Assembly: GCF_000735345.1 (NCBI RefSeq)
Contig: NZ_JMPJ01000070.1
Location: forward strand, 1 to 32,622
From: Ewingella americana ATCC 33852
GTDB lineage: Bacteria; Pseudomonadota; Gammaproteobacteria; Enterobacterales; Enterobacteriaceae
DNA: 32,622 nt
Reading direction: 5' to 3'
In this document: positions 9,703-24,156 of the stretch, one piece after another
How positions within the stretch are numbered: position 1 is the stretch's first letter
Layout: the number at the start of each line of letters is the position of its first letter
The notes under the pieces: model-generated
Told to the model about the DNA's origin: nothing
The model's database searches: none
The model's input: only the letters and a program-made list of their open reading frames with translations
Position numbers and translations under genes: made by a program

Positions 9703-12700
9703 ATGGTTTACTCCTATACCGAGAAAAAACGCATTCGTAAGGATTTTGGTAAACGTCCACAAGTTCTGGACATTCCATATCTCCTTTCTATCCAGCTTGA
9801 CTCGTTCCAGAAGTTTATCGAGCAAGATCCGGAAGGCCAGTACGGTCTGGAAGCTGCATTCCGTTCTGTATTCCCTATCAAGAGCTACAGCGGTAACTCT
9901 GAGCTGCAATACGTTAGCTACCGTCTTGGTGAGCCTGTATTCGACGTTAAAGAATGCCAGATCCGTGGTGTGACGTTCTCCGCGCCACTGCGCGTGAAAC
10001 TGCGTCTGGTAATCTACGAGCGTGAAGCACCAGAAGGTACGGTCAAAGACATCAAGGAACAAGAAGTCTATATGGGCGAAATTCCGCTCATGACCGAAAA
10101 TGGTACCTTTGTGATTAACGGTACTGAGAGGGTTATCGTATCTCAGCTGCACCGTAGTCCGGGCGTATTCTTCGACAGCGATAAGGGTAAAACCCACTCA
10201 TCGGGTAAAGTGCTTTATAACGCACGTATCATCCCTTACCGCGGTTCATGGTTAGATTTCGAGTTCGACCCGAAAGACAACCTGTTTGTGCGTATTGACC
10301 GTCGCCGTAAACTGCCTGCGACCATCATTCTGCGTGCATTAAACTACACCACTGAACAGATCCTTGACCTGTTCTTTGACAAGGTGACTTACCAGATCCG
10401 CGACAACAAGTTGCAGATGGAGCTGGTACCTGAGCGCCTGCGCGGTGAAACAGCTTCCTTTGATATCGAAGCTGACGGCAAAGTCTATGTAGAAAAAGGC
10501 CGCCGTATCACTGCTCGTCATATTCGTCAGCTTGAAAAAGACGACATTCAGCGCATCGAAGTTCCTGTTGAATACATCGCAGGAAAAGTAGTTGCTAAAG
10601 ACTACATCGACACTAATACCGGTGAGCTGATTGTTCCTGCGAACATGGAATTGTCTCTGGATTTACTGGCTAAACTGAGCCAATCCGGTCACAAAACCAT
10701 CGAAACGTTGTTCACCAATGACCTCGACCATGGCGCGTACATGTCCGAGACCATTCGCGTCGACCCAACCAGCGATCGCTTGAGCGCACTGGTTGAGATC
10801 TACCGCATGATGCGTCCTGGTGAGCCACCAACTCGCGAAGCTGCTGAAAGCCTGTTTGAGAACCTGTTCTTCTCTGAAGATCGTTACGACCTGTCTGCTG
10901 TTGGTCGTATGAAGTTCAACCGTTCTCTGCTGCGTGATGAAATCGAAGGTTCAGGCATCCTGAGCAAAGACGACATCATTCAGGTAATGAAAAAACTGAT
11001 CGGCATTCGTAACGGCCAAGGCGAAGTGGACGATATCGACCACTTGGGCAACCGTCGTATTCGTTCTGTCGGTGAGATGGCTGAAAACCAATTCCGCGTA
11101 GGTTTGGTTCGTGTAGAGCGTGCTGTTAAAGAGCGTCTGTCTCTTGGCGACCTCGACACTCTGATGCCTCAGGACATGATCAACGCTAAGCCGATTTCGG
11201 CTGCGGTGAAAGAGTTCTTCGGCTCAAGCCAGCTGTCACAATTTATGGACCAGAACAACCCGTTGTCTGAGATCACGCACAAACGTCGTATCTCTGCATT
11301 GGGCCCGGGCGGTTTGACCCGTGAACGTGCTGGCTTTGAAGTTCGAGACGTACACCCGACTCACTACGGTCGCGTATGTCCAATCGAAACGCCAGAAGGT
11401 CCAAACATCGGTCTGATCAACTCCTTGTCTGTTTATGCACAGACCAACGAGTATGGTTTCCTGGAAACCCCTTACCGCCGTGTGCGTGAAGGCGTGGTGA
11501 CTGATGAAATTAACTATCTGTCTGCCATTGAAGAAGGCAACTTCGTAATCGCTCAGGCGAACTCCAACTTGGATGACGAAGGCCGCTTCCTGGAAGACCT
11601 GGTCACTTGTCGTAGCAAAGGCGAATCAAGCCTGTTCAGCCGCGACCAAGTTGACTACATGGACGTTTCTACCCAGCAGATCGTATCCGTTGGTGCTTCT
11701 CTGATTCCATTCTTGGAACACGATGACGCCAACCGTGCATTGATGGGTGCGAACATGCAACGTCAGGCGGTTCCTACTCTGCGTGCTGATAAGCCGCTGG
11801 TTGGTACCGGTATGGAACGTGCTGTAGCGGTTGACTCCGGTGTTACTGCCGTAGCCAAACGTGGTGGTACTGTTCAATACGTGGATGCATCCCGTATCGT
11901 TATTCGTGTTAACGAAGATGAGATGTACCCAGGCGAAGCAGGTATCGACATTTACAACCTGACTAAGTACACCCGTTCTAACCAGAACACCTGCATCAAC
12001 CAGATGCCATGTGTGAATCTGGGTGAGCCAATCGAGCGCGGCGACGTGCTGGCAGATGGTCCATCTACAGATCTGGGCGAACTGGCACTGGGTCAGAACA
12101 TGCGTGTCGCGTTCATGCCTTGGAACGGTTACAACTTCGAAGACTCCATCTTGGTCTCCGAGCGTGTCGTTCAAGAAGACCGCTTCACCACCATCCATAT
12201 CCAGGAACTGGCTTGTGTGTCCCGTGACACCAAACTGGGGCCTGAAGAGATCACTGCTGACATCCCGAACGTGGGTGAAGCTGCACTCTCTAAACTGGAT
12301 GAATCCGGTATCGTTTATATCGGTGCTGAAGTGACCGGCGGCGACATTCTGGTTGGTAAGGTAACGCCGAAAGGTGAAACCCAGCTGACGCCAGAAGAGA
12401 AGCTGTTGCGCGCTATCTTCGGTGAGAAAGCGTCTGACGTTAAAGACTCTTCTCTGCGTGTACCAAACGGCGTTTCAGGTACGGTTATCGACGTGCAAGT
12501 CTTCACCCGCGATGGCGTGGAAAAAGACAAGCGTGCGTTGGAAATCGAAGAGATGCAGCTGAAGCAGGCTAAGAAAGACCTGACTGAAGAGTTGCAGATC
12601 CTTGAAGCTGGCCTGTTTGCACGTATCCAGTCAGCATTGGTTGCTGGCGGTGTTGAAGCCGATAAGCTGGGCAAATTGCCACGCGATCGTTGGCTCGAAC

Positions 12701-13731
12701 TGTCTCTGACCGACGAAGAAAAACAAAACCAGTTGGAACAGCTGGCCGAACAGTACGACGAACTGAAATCCGTGTTTGAGAAAAAACTCGAAGCGAAGCG
12801 TCGTAAAATCACCCAAGGCGATGACTTGGCACCTGGCGTGCTGAAAATCGTTAAAGTGTATCTGGCCGTTAAACGTCAGATTCAGCCGGGTGACAAAATG
12901 GCTGGTCGTCACGGTAACAAAGGTGTTATCTCCAAGATCAACCCGATCGAAGATATGCCTTACGATGAAAACGGCACGCCGGTAGACATCGTACTGAACC
13001 CGTTGGGCGTTCCATCTCGTATGAACATTGGTCAGATTCTGGAAACCCACTTGGGTATGGCCGCGAAAGGCATTGGTGAAAAAATCAATGCGATGCTGAA
13101 GAAACATGAAGAAGTTTCCAAGCTGCGCGAGTTCATCCAGAAAGCGTATGACCTGGGTGACGATGTTCGTCAGAAAGTGGATCTGAGCACCTTCAGCGAT
13201 GACGAAGTTCTTCGTCTGGCTGAAAACCTGAAGAAAGGCATGCCAATCGCAACGCCAGTCTTCGACGGTGCTAAAGAGACAGAGATCAAGCAACTGCTTG
13301 AAATGGGCGGAATCCCAACCTCTGGTCAGATCACACTGTTTGACGGCCGTACCGGCGAGCAGTTTGAGCGTCAGGTTACTGTCGGCTACATGTACATGCT
13401 GAAACTGAACCACCTGGTTGACGATAAGATGCACGCGCGTTCTACCGGTTCTTATAGCCTTGTTACTCAGCAGCCGCTGGGTGGTAAAGCTCAGTTCGGT
13501 GGTCAGCGCTTCGGTGAGATGGAAGTGTGGGCACTGGAAGCATACGGTGCCGCATATACCCTGCAAGAGATGCTGACTGTTAAGTCCGATGACGTGAACG
13601 GCCGTACGAAGATGTATAAAAACATCGTCGATGGCGATCACCGGATGGAACCAGGCATGCCGGAGTCCTTCAACGTACTGTTGAAAGAGATCCGCTCTCT
13701 GGGTATCAACATCGAGCTGGAAGACGAGTAA
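9703..13731 (+). CDS. rpoB: DNA-directed RNA polymerase subunit beta
   Basis: The beta subunit forms, with beta', the active centre and main channel of RNA polymerase. The protein is 1342 aa, the same as E. coli, so E. coli numbering applies. The rifampicin pocket (about 507-533) reads [20 protein letters not shown] with [10 protein letters not shown] following, that is, wild type at Gln513, Asp516, His526, Arg529 and Ser531. Other invariant blocks include [16 protein letters not shown] and [13 protein letters not shown]. The lineage-specific insert near 940-1040 ([12 protein letters not shown]) is present, as in other gammaproteobacteria. The ATG follows a GAGGA site. It is cotranscribed with rpoC after a 91-base gap. 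Confidence 0.99.
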   Translation: MVYSYTEKKRIRKDFGKRPQVLDIPYLLSIQLDSFQKFIEQDPEGQYGLEAAFRSVFPIKSYSGNSELQYVSYRLGEPVFDVKECQIRGVTFSAPLRVKLRLVIYEREAPEGTVKDIKEQEVYMGEIPLMTENGTFVINGTERVIVSQLHRSPGVFFDSDKGKTHSSGKVLYNARIIPYRGSWLDFEFDPKDNLFVRIDRRRKLPATIILRALNYTTEQILDLFFDKVTYQIRDNKLQMELVPERLRGETASFDIEADGKVYVEKGRRITARHIRQLEKDDIQRIEVPVEYIAGKVVAKDYIDTNTGELIVPANMELSLDLLAKLSQSGHKTIETLFTNDLDHGAYMSETIRVDPTSDRLSALVEIYRMMRPGEPPTREAAESLFENLFFSEDRYDLSAVGRMKFNRSLLRDEIEGSGILSKDDIIQVMKKLIGIRNGQGEVDDIDHLGNRRIRSVGEMAENQFRVGLVRVERAVKERLSLGDLDTLMPQDMINAKPISAAVKEFFGSSQLSQFMDQNNPLSEITHKRRISALGPGGLTRERAGFEVRDVHPTHYGRVCPIETPEGPNIGLINSLSVYAQTNEYGFLETPYRRVREGVVTDEINYLSAIEEGNFVIAQANSNLDDEGRFLEDLVTCRSKGESSLFSRDQVDYMDVSTQQIVSVGASLIPFLEHDDANRALMGANMQRQAVPTLRADKPLVGTGMERAVAVDSGVTAVAKRGGTVQYVDASRIVIRVNEDEMYPGEAGIDIYNLTKYTRSNQNTCINQMPCVNLGEPIERGDVLADGPSTDLGELALGQNMRVAFMPWNGYNFEDSILVSERVVQEDRFTTIHIQELACVSRDTKLGPEEITADIPNVGEAALSKLDESGIVYIGAEVTGGDILVGKVTPKGETQLTPEEKLLRAIFGEKASDVKDSSLRVPNGVSGTVIDVQVFTRDGVEKDKRALEIEEMQLKQAKKDLTEELQILEAGLFARIQSALVAGGVEADKLGKLPRDRWLELSLTDEEKQNQLEQLAEQYDELKSVFEKKLEAKRRKITQGDDLAPGVLKIVKVYLAVKRQIQPGDKMAGRHGNKGVISKINPIEDMPYDENGTPVDIVLNPLGVPSRMNIGQILETHLGMAAKGIGEKINAMLKKHEEVSKLREFIQKAYDLGDDVRQKVDLSTFSDDEVLRLAENLKKGMPIATPVFDGAKETEIKQLLEMGGIPTSGQITLFDGRTGEQFERQVTVGYMYMLKLNHLVDDKMHARSTGSYSLVTQQPLGGKAQFGGQRFGEMEVWALEAYGAAYTLQEMLTVKSDDVNGRTKMYKNIVDGDHRMEPGMPESFNVLLKEIRSLGINIELEDE

Positions 13732-13757
13732 GTACTCGAATTCGCAATGATCACAGG

Positions 13758-13792
13758 GGCACCTGCCTGTTTATCAATAGACAGCAGGTGCC
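13758..13792 (+). other. Stem-loop between rpoB and rpoC
   Basis: An 8-bp stem GGCACCTG/CAGGTGCC encloses a shorter CTGT/ACAG pairing. No T run follows, so it is not a terminator. It could affect mRNA stability or rpoC translation. Confidence 0.6.
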
Positions 13793-13822
13793 TAACAGGT
13801 CTAACCCGACGGGAGCCAATCC

Positions 13823-16800
13823 GTGAAAGACTTACTAAAGTTTCTGAAAGCGCAAACTAAAACCGAAGAGTTTGATGCGATCAAAATTGCTCTGGCATCG
13901 CCAGACATGATCCGTTCTTGGTCTTTTGGTGAAGTTAAGAAGCCAGAAACCATTAACTACCGTACGTTCAAACCAGAACGTGACGGCCTTTTCTGTGCCC
14001 GTATTTTCGGACCAGTAAAAGATTACGAATGCCTGTGCGGTAAGTACAAGCGTTTAAAACATCGCGGCGTGATCTGTGAGAAGTGCGGCGTTGAAGTGAC
14101 CCAGACTAAAGTACGCCGTGAGCGTATGGGCCACATCGAACTGGCATCTCCAACTGCACACATCTGGTTCCTGAAATCGTTGCCATCGCGCATCGGTTTG
14201 CTGCTGGATATGCCACTGCGTGATATCGAACGTGTACTGTACTTCGAATCCTATGTGGTTATCGAGGGCGGTATGACCAACCTCGAAAAACGCCAGATCC
14301 TGACTGAAGAGCAGTATCTTGACGCGTTGGAAGAGTTTGGTGATGAATTTGACGCCAAGATGGGCGCAGAAGCTATCCAAGCCCTGTTGAAAAACATGGA
14401 TCTGGAAGCTGAGTGCGAACAGCTGCGTGAAGAGTTGAATGAAACCAACTCCGAAACCAAGCGTAAGAAGCTGACCAAGCGTATCAAGCTGCTGGAAGCG
14501 TTCGTTCAATCTGGTAACAAGCCAGAGTGGATGATCCTGACCGTGCTGCCAGTACTGCCGCCAGACTTGCGTCCATTGGTTCCGTTGGACGGCGGTCGTT
14601 TCGCAACGTCAGATCTGAACGATCTGTATCGTCGCGTTATCAACCGTAACAACCGTCTGAAACGCCTGCTGGACTTGGCTGCGCCTGACATCATCGTACG
14701 TAACGAAAAACGTATGCTGCAAGAAGCGGTAGATGCTTTGCTGGATAACGGCCGTCGCGGTCGTGCTATCACCGGCTCTAACAAGCGTCCGCTGAAATCT
14801 CTGGCAGACATGATTAAAGGTAAACAAGGTCGTTTCCGTCAGAACTTGCTGGGTAAACGTGTCGACTACTCTGGTCGTTCCGTTATCACCGTAGGTCCAT
14901 ACCTGCGTCTGCACCAGTGTGGTCTGCCGAAGAAAATGGCTCTGGAACTGTTCAAACCGTTCATCTACGGCAAGCTGGAACTGCGTGGCCTCGCGACCAC
15001 CATCAAAGCTGCTAAGAAAATGGTTGAGCGCGAAGAAGCTGTCGTTTGGGACATCCTGGACGAAGTTATCCGCGAACACCCGGTACTGCTGAACCGTGCA
15101 CCAACCCTGCACCGTTTGGGTATCCAGGCGTTTGAACCGGTTCTGATCGAAGGTAAAGCAATCCAGCTGCACCCGCTGGTTTGTGCGGCATATAACGCCG
15201 ACTTCGATGGTGACCAAATGGCTGTTCACGTACCGTTGACGCTGGAAGCCCAGCTGGAAGCGCGTGCGTTGATGATGTCTACCAACAACATCCTGTCACC
15301 AGCGAACGGCGAGCCAATCATCGTTCCTTCTCAGGACGTTGTATTGGGTCTGTACTACATGACCCGTGACTGTGTTAACGCCAAAGGCGAAGGCATGGTT
15401 CTGACTGGCCCTAAAGAAGCTGAGCGCATTTACCGCGCCGGTCTGGCTTCTCTGCATGCGCGTGTCAAAGTGCGTATTACAGAAGAAATCAAAAACACTG
15501 AAGGCGAGTCTGTACACCAAACGACCATTATCGATACTACGATTGGCCGTGCGATCCTGTGGATGATCGTACCTAAAGGTCTGCCGTTCTCTATCGTTAA
15601 CCAGCCGTTGGGTAAAAAAGCTATCTCCAAAATGCTGAACACCTGTTACCGCATTTTGGGCCTGAAGCCGACCGTTATTTTTGCTGACCAGATCATGTAC
15701 ACCGGTTTTGCTTACGCTGCTCGTTCAGGCGCGTCAGTAGGTATCGATGACATGGTTATCCCTGCTAAGAAAGCAGAGATCATCGAAGAAGCAGAAACCG
15801 AAGTTGCTGAGATCCAGGAGCAGTTCCAGTCTGGTCTGGTAACCGCTGGCGAACGCTACAACAAAGTGATCGATATCTGGGCCGCAGCGAACGAACGTGT
15901 TGCTAAGGCAATGATGGAAAACTTGTCTGTTGAAGACGTCGTCAACCGTGACGGTGTTGTTGAGCAGCAGGTTTCCTTCAACAGCATCTTTATGATGGCC
16001 GACTCCGGTGCGCGTGGTTCCGCTGCACAGATTCGTCAGCTGGCCGGTATGCGTGGCCTGATGGCTAAGCCGGATGGTTCCATCATTGAAACGCCAATCA
16101 CCGCGAACTTCCGTGAAGGTCTGAACGTACTCCAGTACTTCATCTCGACCCACGGTGCTCGTAAAGGTTTGGCGGATACAGCATTGAAAACTGCGAACTC
16201 CGGTTATCTGACCCGTCGTCTGGTTGACGTGGCACAGGACCTGGTAGTGACCGAAGACGACTGTGGTACTCACGAAGGCATCATGATGACTCCGGTCATC
16301 GAAGGTGGCGACGTTAAAGAACCACTGCGCGAACGCGTTCTGGGTCGTGTAACTGCTGAAGATATCCTTAAGCCGGGTACGGCGGATATTCTGGTTCCAC
16401 GTAACACCCTGCTTCACGAGAAGACGTGTGATCTGTTAGAAGAGAACTCAGTCGACAGCGTGAAAGTACGTTCAGTCGTAAGCTGTGAAACCGATTTTGG
16501 TGTGTGTGCAAACTGCTACGGTCGCGACCTAGCACGTGGTCACATCATCAACAAAGGTGAAGCAGTAGGTGTTATCGCAGCACAGTCCATCGGTGAGCCG
16601 GGTACTCAGCTGACGATGCGTACGTTCCACATCGGTGGTGCGGCATCTCGTGCGGCAGCAGAATCCAGCATTCAGGTGAAAAACACCGGTACGATTAAGC
16701 TGAGCAACCACAAGCACGTTACTAACGCTAACGGCAAACTGGTTATCACTTCTCGTAACACCGAGCTGAAATTGATCGACGAATTTGGTCGTACCAAAGA

Positions 16801-18043
16801 AAGCTATAAAGTGCCTTACGGTTCCATCATGGGCAAAGGTGACGGTCAGGCAGTTAACGGCGGCGAAACCGTGGCTAACTGGGATCCGCACACCATGCCA
16901 GTAATCAGTGAAGTGGGCGGTTTCATTCGTTTCGCTGATATGGTTGATACCCAGACCATTACCCGTCAGACCGATGATTTGACTGGTTTGTCTTCACTGG
17001 TTGTTCTGGATTCTGCAGAGCGTACTGGTAGCGGTAAAGACCTGCGTCCGGCACTGAAAATTGTTGACGCCAAAGGCGACGACGTATTGATCCCAGGTAC
17101 TGATATGCCTGCTCAATACTTCCTGCCAGGTAAAGCAATTGTACAGCTGGAAGATGGTACTCAGATTCACCCAGGTGACACCTTGGCGCGTATTCCTCAG
17201 GAATCCGGCGGTACCAAGGACATCACCGGTGGTCTGCCACGCGTTGCTGACTTGTTCGAAGCGCGTCGTCCGAAAGAGCCTGCAATCCTTGCTGAAATCA
17301 GCGGGATCATCTCCTTCGGTAAAGAGACCAAAGGCAAACGTCGTCTGGTAATTTCTCCGTTGGATGGCAGCGATGCTTACGAAGAAATGATCCCGAAATG
17401 GCGTCAGCTGAACGTGTTCGAAGGCGAAGTTGTGGAACGTGGTGACGTTGTATCTGACGGCCCAGAATCTCCACACGACATTCTGCGTTTACGTGGTGTT
17501 CATGCGGTTACCCGTTACATCACCAACGAAGTGCAGGAAGTTTACCGTCTGCAAGGCGTTAAGATTAACGATAAACACATCGAAGTTATCGTTCGTCAGA
17601 TGTTGCGTAAAGGCACCATCGTTAGCGCTGGTGGCACCGACTTCCTGGAAGGCGAGCAGGCAGAAATGTCTCGCGTTAAAATCGCTAACCGTCAGTTGGA
17701 AGCTGAAGGCAAAATCACGGCAACTTACACCCGTGACCTGCTGGGTATCACCAAGGCATCCTTGGCGACCGAGTCCTTCATCTCCGCTGCATCGTTCCAG
17801 GAAACGACGCGCGTTCTTACCGAAGCCGCTGTTGCGGGTAAACGTGATGAACTGCGTGGCCTGAAAGAAAACGTCATCGTTGGCCGTCTGATCCCAGCCG
17901 GTACCGGTTACGCTTATCATCAGGATCGTGCTCGCCGTAAAGCACAGGGCGAAGTGCCTGTTGTTCCGCAGGTTAGCGCGGACGAAGCAACGGCTAACTT
18001 GGCTGAATTGCTGAACGCCGGTTTTGGTAACAACGACGAGTAA
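13823..18043 (+). CDS. rpoC: DNA-directed RNA polymerase subunit beta'
   Basis: The beta' subunit carries the catalytic magnesium of RNA polymerase. The protein is 1406 aa (E. coli 1407). The N-terminal zinc site uses Cys70, Cys72, Cys85 and Cys88. The NADFDGDQM loop (Asp near 460, 462 and 464) binds Mg. The second zinc site has Cys in [16 protein letters not shown]. The trigger-loop region contains [19 protein letters not shown]. The start is GTG, as in E. coli, behind a GGGAG site. The C-terminus (NAGFGNNDE) is slightly different in sequence from E. coli. The gene ends at a strong terminator. Confidence 0.99.
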   Translation: MKDLLKFLKAQTKTEEFDAIKIALASPDMIRSWSFGEVKKPETINYRTFKPERDGLFCARIFGPVKDYECLCGKYKRLKHRGVICEKCGVEVTQTKVRRERMGHIELASPTAHIWFLKSLPSRIGLLLDMPLRDIERVLYFESYVVIEGGMTNLEKRQILTEEQYLDALEEFGDEFDAKMGAEAIQALLKNMDLEAECEQLREELNETNSETKRKKLTKRIKLLEAFVQSGNKPEWMILTVLPVLPPDLRPLVPLDGGRFATSDLNDLYRRVINRNNRLKRLLDLAAPDIIVRNEKRMLQEAVDALLDNGRRGRAITGSNKRPLKSLADMIKGKQGRFRQNLLGKRVDYSGRSVITVGPYLRLHQCGLPKKMALELFKPFIYGKLELRGLATTIKAAKKMVEREEAVVWDILDEVIREHPVLLNRAPTLHRLGIQAFEPVLIEGKAIQLHPLVCAAYNADFDGDQMAVHVPLTLEAQLEARALMMSTNNILSPANGEPIIVPSQDVVLGLYYMTRDCVNAKGEGMVLTGPKEAERIYRAGLASLHARVKVRITEEIKNTEGESVHQTTIIDTTIGRAILWMIVPKGLPFSIVNQPLGKKAISKMLNTCYRILGLKPTVIFADQIMYTGFAYAARSGASVGIDDMVIPAKKAEIIEEAETEVAEIQEQFQSGLVTAGERYNKVIDIWAAANERVAKAMMENLSVEDVVNRDGVVEQQVSFNSIFMMADSGARGSAAQIRQLAGMRGLMAKPDGSIIETPITANFREGLNVLQYFISTHGARKGLADTALKTANSGYLTRRLVDVAQDLVVTEDDCGTHEGIMMTPVIEGGDVKEPLRERVLGRVTAEDILKPGTADILVPRNTLLHEKTCDLLEENSVDSVKVRSVVSCETDFGVCANCYGRDLARGHIINKGEAVGVIAAQSIGEPGTQLTMRTFHIGGAASRAAAESSIQVKNTGTIKLSNHKHVTNANGKLVITSRNTELKLIDEFGRTKESYKVPYGSIMGKGDGQAVNGGETVANWDPHTMPVISEVGGFIRFADMVDTQTITRQTDDLTGLSSLVVLDSAERTGSGKDLRPALKIVDAKGDDVLIPGTDMPAQYFLPGKAIVQLEDGTQIHPGDTLARIPQESGGTKDITGGLPRVADLFEARRPKEPAILAEISGIISFGKETKGKRRLVISPLDGSDAYEEMIPKWRQLNVFEGEVVERGDVVSDGPESPHDILRLRGVHAVTRYITNEVQEVYRLQGVKINDKHIEVIVRQMLRKGTIVSAGGTDFLEGEQAEMSRVKIANRQLEAEGKITATYTRDLLGITKASLATESFISAASFQETTRVLTEAAVAGKRDELRGLKENVIVGRLIPAGTGYAYHQDRARRKAQGEVPVVPQVSADEATANLAELLNAGFGNNDE

Positions 18044-18067
18044 TCGTTTTTGATAGCAGACTGCGTG

Positions 18068-18098
18068 AAAACCGCTCCTTCGGGGGCGGTTTTTTTTT
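18068..18098 (+). terminator. rpoBC terminator
   Basis: A strong stem (AAAACCGCTCC with its complement at 18083-18093, one T-G pair) has a TTCG tetraloop and is followed by eight or more Ts. It ends the rplJL-rpoBC operon and faces the convergent thi operon. Confidence 0.92.
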
Positions 18099-18128
18099 GC
18101 CTATTGAAAGTGAAATCGTGAAGAAGAA

Positions 18129-18235
18129 TTGGCGGGTGGCGGGGCAAAGAGGTTCCGCCCTCAACCGGGGATGAGGCCAGTTCAGGGCGGCATTTGGGAG
18201 GCGGAGCCGGGGTCGGTGGCTCCGGCCACGGCACG
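18129..18235. repeat. GC-rich palindromic patch between rpoC and thiH
   Basis: Two 7-bp inverted repeats lie side by side: CCGCCCT/AGGGCGG (18155-18161 with 18184-18190) and CGGAGCC/GGCTCCG (18202-18208 with 18218-18224). The segment is much richer in G and C than its surroundings. It lies between convergent operons and contains no gene that I would call. It could end thi transcripts, be a repeat element, or be debris. Confidence 0.5.
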
Positions 18236-18310
18236 ATTGTCGCGGCAAAGACACCTTATCCTCTGCCACTTTTATCGGCGAGGGCCAGTGTTCAGCCCGC
18301 CGATCCCTAT

Positions 18311-19477
18311 TCAGATAATAGTTTTAGCTTTCAGCGAATCAGCATTTTGTTGCGAGGCGCGTCCAAGGAAACTGTCCCAATCTTTCCACACCGGCTGCAA
18401 CCCAGCCAGTGTCAGGGCTTCGGCCACGCGTTTTGGCGAACGGTTATCGTGCGGAGCAAACTGCTCCAGCTCGGGATGGTCATCATCGGCATAGCCGCCG
18501 GGCTGAGTCTTAGATCCTGCGCTGACCGTGTTGATCGCCAGCGGCACCACGTGATCGCGAAAGTAAGGCGATTCACGCGTGGAAAGCGAAAGCTCGACAT
18601 CCGGCGCAAATAGCCTGAAAGCGCAGATCAACTGCACCAGCTGATTCTCTTCAAGGATCGACGCGGGCTCTATGCCTCCCGCACAGGGGCGCAGACGTGG
18701 GAAAGCCACGGAGTAGCGCGTCTGCCAGTAAGTTTGTTGCAGATAGAACAAATGCTCCGCCACCATATAGCTGTCAGTGCGCCAGTTGTTGGAGAGGCCG
18801 AAAAGCGCGCCCAGTCCGATTTTATCCACACCTGCTCGGCCTAGCCTGTCCGGCGTTTCCAGCCGCCAGAAAAAGTCCTGCTTCTGCCCGCGCAGGTGAT
18901 GCAAGGCGTAGGTCGGCGCATGATAAGTTTCCTGATACACCAGCACGCCGTCCAACCCCAGCGTTTTCAGCTCAGCATATTCATCCTGCGACAGCGGCTG
19001 GACCTCAATCATCAGGGAGTCGAATTTCTTGCGGATCGCCGGGATATGCTGGCGGAAGTAGTCCATGCCCACTTTGGTTTTATGCTCCCCCGTTACCAGC
19101 AGCAGGTGCTTGAAACCTAGAATGTTTAAGGCATCACACTCGCGGTCAATTTCCTCTTCATCCAAGGTTTTGCGCTTGATGCGGTTGCTCATCGAGAAGC
19201 CGCAGTAGGTGCATTCGTTGGCGCAAAGATTAGATAAGTAGAGCGGGGCGAAGAAATTCACCGTGTTGCCGAAGCGTTGACGGGTCAGCGCCTGCGCCTT
19301 TTGCGCCATCTGCTCGAGATAGGGCAGCGCGGCGGGGGAGATCAGCGCCATAAAGTCATCGCGGCTGATTTTCACCTTGCCGAGCGCACGTTCGACATCG
19401 CCAGCCGTTTTACTATTAATCCGCAGCGACAGGTCATCCCAGTCGAGGGTTTCCCAGACTTGCGTGAAAGTACTCAT
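18311..19477 (-). CDS. thiH: 2-iminoacetate synthase (ThiH), radical SAM
   Basis: ThiH cleaves tyrosine by radical SAM chemistry to dehydroglycine (2-iminoacetate) and p-cresol, which feeds thiazole synthesis with ThiG. The protein is 388 aa (E. coli 377). The iron-sulfur motif is Cys85-x3-Cys89-x2-Cys92 in [14 protein letters not shown]. Family blocks such as [26 protein letters not shown] and GGIEPAS are intact. The start [15 protein letters not shown] gives the normal N-terminus; an open frame continues upstream within thiG but is not homologous. The start overlaps the thiG stop by four bases. The extra C-terminal residues (about 377-388, [11 protein letters not shown]) go beyond the E. 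coli end. Confidence 0.95.
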   Translation of the reverse strand: MSTFTQVWETLDWDDLSLRINSKTAGDVERALGKVKISRDDFMALISPAALPYLEQMAQKAQALTRQRFGNTVNFFAPLYLSNLCANECTYCGFSMSNRIKRKTLDEEEIDRECDALNILGFKHLLLVTGEHKTKVGMDYFRQHIPAIRKKFDSLMIEVQPLSQDEYAELKTLGLDGVLVYQETYHAPTYALHHLRGQKQDFFWRLETPDRLGRAGVDKIGLGALFGLSNNWRTDSYMVAEHLFYLQQTYWQTRYSVAFPRLRPCAGGIEPASILEENQLVQLICAFRLFAPDVELSLSTRESPYFRDHVVPLAINTVSAGSKTQPGGYADDDHPELEQFAPHDNRSPKRVAEALTLAGLQPVWKDWDSFLGRASQQNADSLKAKTII

Positions 19478-20259
19478 GATGCGGCACTCTCCGCCGAAGC
19501 AGACAGGAATCCGGTGAGCGGGCTGGAGGCCGACGCCGTGCGGTGTTTGCCGCCGAGGCCGCTGTGGCGGGCAAGCGTGCCAGCTTCTACCGCGAGTTTG
19601 AAAGCCTGCGCCATGGCGACAGGGTCGCCTGCGACGGCAATTGCCGTATTGACCAACACCGCGTCCGCGCCGATTTCCAAGGCATCCGCCGCCTGACTTG
19701 GCGTACCAATTCCAGCATCCACAATCACCGGCACGCGGGCCTGTTCGATGATGATTTGCAGGAACTCGCGGGTGAGTAAGCCCTGATTGGAGCCAATTGG
19801 CGCGCCGAGCGGCATGACCGCCGCGCAGCCCACTTCTTCTAAACGTTTGCACAACACCGGGTCTGCACCGCAGTAAGGCAGCACCACAAAGCCTTGTTTT
19901 ACCAGTGTTTCTGCCGCTTTCAGGGTTTCTATGGCATCCGGCAGCAGGTATTTCACATCCGGGTGAATTTCCAGTTTCACCCAATGAGTGCCCAGCGCTT
20001 CTCGCGCCAGCTGGGCGGCGAAAATCGCCTCTTCAGCCGTTTTCGCCCCCGAGGTGTTCGGCAGCAGCTTGACGCCGAGCTTTTGCAGCGGCGCGAGAAT
20101 ATCGTCGCCGCCGCGGCGCAGGTCCACGCGCTTCATCGCCATGGTCACCAGCTGCGAGCCTGACGCGGCAAGGGCTTGCTGCATCAGCGACGCGCTGGCG
20201 AACTTTCCGGTTCCGATAAACAGGCGTGAGGTAAAAGTCGTATCAGCAATCTTTAACAT
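19474..20259 (-). CDS. thiG: Thiazole synthase (ThiG)
   Basis: ThiG condenses 1-deoxy-xylulose 5-phosphate, dehydroglycine and sulfur from ThiS-thiocarboxylate into the thiazole phosphate moiety. The protein is 261 aa (E. coli 256) and forms a TIM barrel. The Schiff-base lysine is Lys95 in WVKLEIHPD. Conserved blocks are [48 protein letters not shown] and [11 protein letters not shown]. The C-terminus has the family SSPLTGF element. It lies one base after thiS and overlaps thiH by four bases, within a tightly packed operon. Confidence 0.97.
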   Translation of the reverse strand: MLKIADTTFTSRLFIGTGKFASASLMQQALAASGSQLVTMAMKRVDLRRGGDDILAPLQKLGVKLLPNTSGAKTAEEAIFAAQLAREALGTHWVKLEIHPDVKYLLPDAIETLKAAETLVKQGFVVLPYCGADPVLCKRLEEVGCAAVMPLGAPIGSNQGLLTREFLQIIIEQARVPVIVDAGIGTPSQAADALEIGADAVLVNTAIAVAGDPVAMAQAFKLAVEAGTLARHSGLGGKHRTASASSPLTGFLSASAESAAS

Positions 20260-20260
20260 G

Positions 20261-20461
20261 TCATCCTCCAGCGATGGCCTGAAACAGCAAGATATGGTCG
20301 CCGTCGGCCAACGGGTGCGAAGACCAGTTGTGGCGAGGAATAATCACCTGATTAACCGCCAGCGCGCTGCCCTCCAGCGAGTGATTCAGCTGTTCGAGCA
20401 GGTCCAGCAGGGTGAGAGGCGCGGCGAAATGGTGAAGTTCGTCATTAATCATCAGCTTCAC
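20261..20461 (-). CDS. thiS: Sulfur carrier protein ThiS
   Basis: ThiS is a ubiquitin-like carrier of 66 aa. Its C-terminal Gly-Gly (FQAIAGG) is adenylated by ThiF and converted to a thiocarboxylate that donates sulfur to ThiG. The fold signature is visible in [10 protein letters not shown] and the [15 protein letters not shown] end. The start overlaps the thiF stop by four bases, and thiG follows after one base. This is the usual order thiF-thiS-thiG. Confidence 0.96.
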   Translation of the reverse strand: MKLMINDELHHFAAPLTLLDLLEQLNHSLEGSALAVNQVIIPRHNWSSHPLADGDHILLFQAIAGG

Positions 20462-21196
20462 GGTTTAGCTCCACATACCGCGCAGATGTCTGAGCGCGTG
20501 AGTTGGGCTGTCCGCCAGCTCTGCTGTTTGCCGTCGAATAGTCGTAACTTTCCGCTCAGCGAACTGCCGAGCCCGGCGATAATTTTCAAGGCTTCTAAGG
20601 CTTGCAGCGTGCCAATCACTCCGACTACCGGGCCGAGTACCCCGGCGGTGCGACAATTGCGCACCGGCGTGTGGTGGTCAGGGTAGAGGCAGGCATAGCA
20701 GCCGTGAGAATAAGGCGGTTCGAGCACCAATAGCTGGCCGCTGAAGCCCACCGCGCTGCCGCTAATCAAGGTTTTGTTATTCTCAACGCAGGCCTGATTG
20801 ATGGCGTGGCGAGTGGCCATGTTGTCGCTGCAATCCAGTACCAGATCCGCAGCACGCACGGCCTCGGTGAGGGTTTCACCCTCCAGCCGCTGCTCGATTG
20901 CCACGATTTCACACTCCGGGTTCAGCCTGAGCAACTCGCGCTTGGCAACAGCCGCCTTGGGCTTGTCCACGTCGGCGCTGCGATAGATAACCTGCCGCTG
21001 CAAATTCGAAATATGCAGTGAGTCGTCATCCGCCAGCGTCAGTTTGCCGACGCCAGCCGCCGCAAGGTAGAGCGAGGCGGGAGAGCCTAGCCCGCCAAGG
21101 CCGACAATCAGCACCTTGGCGGCGTCTATTTTCTCCTGCCCGTCGGGACCAAACTCCTCGAGCAGCAGCTGGCGGCTGTAACGCATAAATGATTGA

Positions 21197-21207
<11 letters not shown>
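20458..21207 (-). CDS. thiF: ThiS adenylyltransferase (ThiF)
   Basis: ThiF is an E1-like enzyme that adenylates the ThiS C-terminus and helps load it with sulfur from IscS/ThiI. The protein is 249 aa. The nucleotide-binding [19 protein letters not shown] begins at residue 37. The zinc cysteines are Cys170, Cys173, Cys242 and Cys245, and the conserved persulfide-type cysteine is Cys185 in NCRTAG. The ATG at 21207 ([13 protein letters not shown]) matches the family N-terminus. The longer frame upstream lies inside thiE and has no family similarity. The start overlaps thiE by 11 bases. Confidence 0.96.
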
Positions 21208-23940
<2,733 letters not shown>

Positions 23941-23957
23941 CTAAACGCATGACATTA

Positions 23958-24070
23958 CTCTTGTTCCCTTCGCGGGTATTAACCCGATCAGGTTCCGCGG
24001 ATCCCGAATTAACGGTCTCAGCCTGGCGTAACGTCCGTGAGGAACATCATGCGCTAGGCACTCCGACAAG
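23958..24070 (-). ncRNA. TPP riboswitch (THI element) of thiC
   Basis: Read on the minus strand, the element opens with CTTGTCGGAGTGCC. It continues with GGCTGAGACCGTTAATTCGG and CGCGGAACCTGATC, and closes with CGCGAAGGGAACAAG, the canonical TPP aptamer sequence. The outer P1 arms are CTTGT/ACAAG. The P3 arm is longer than in E. coli thiC. About 150 bases separate it from the thiC start. Binding of thiamine diphosphate should lower thiC-EFSGH expression. Whether control is translational, by Rho, or both cannot be read from the sequence. Confidence 0.95.
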
Positions 24071-24077
24071 AAGCCCC

Positions 24078-24106
24078 AATATAGGGGGCCGAAAAATAAA
24101 CTACAA
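24078..24106 (-). promoter_or_regulatory. thiC operon promoter
   Basis: On the minus strand a -35 TTGTAG (24101-24106) and a -10 TATATT (24078-24083) are 17 bp apart. They would start transcription just ahead of the aptamer's P1 arm. The -35 overlaps the 3' arm of the weak rsd terminator. Confidence 0.7.
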
Positions 24107-24120
24107 CCCGGATAGGGTTA
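24104..24120 (-). terminator. Weak rsd terminator
   Basis: On the minus strand a 5-bp AACCC/GGGTT stem with a TATCC loop is followed by GTAGTTTATTTTT. It is short and the T run is broken, so some read-through into thiC is possible. Confidence 0.4.
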
Positions 24121-24156
24121 TTTAATGCGGAAAAATGTTAATCAGATGTTTTGAAA

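Noticed and set aside
19478-19984. A ThiG-ThiH fusion or a 557-aa ThiH
   Set aside because: The frame stays open upstream of the ThiH ATG, but the extra 169 residues are thiG read in another frame and match nothing. thiG itself is intact and complete.
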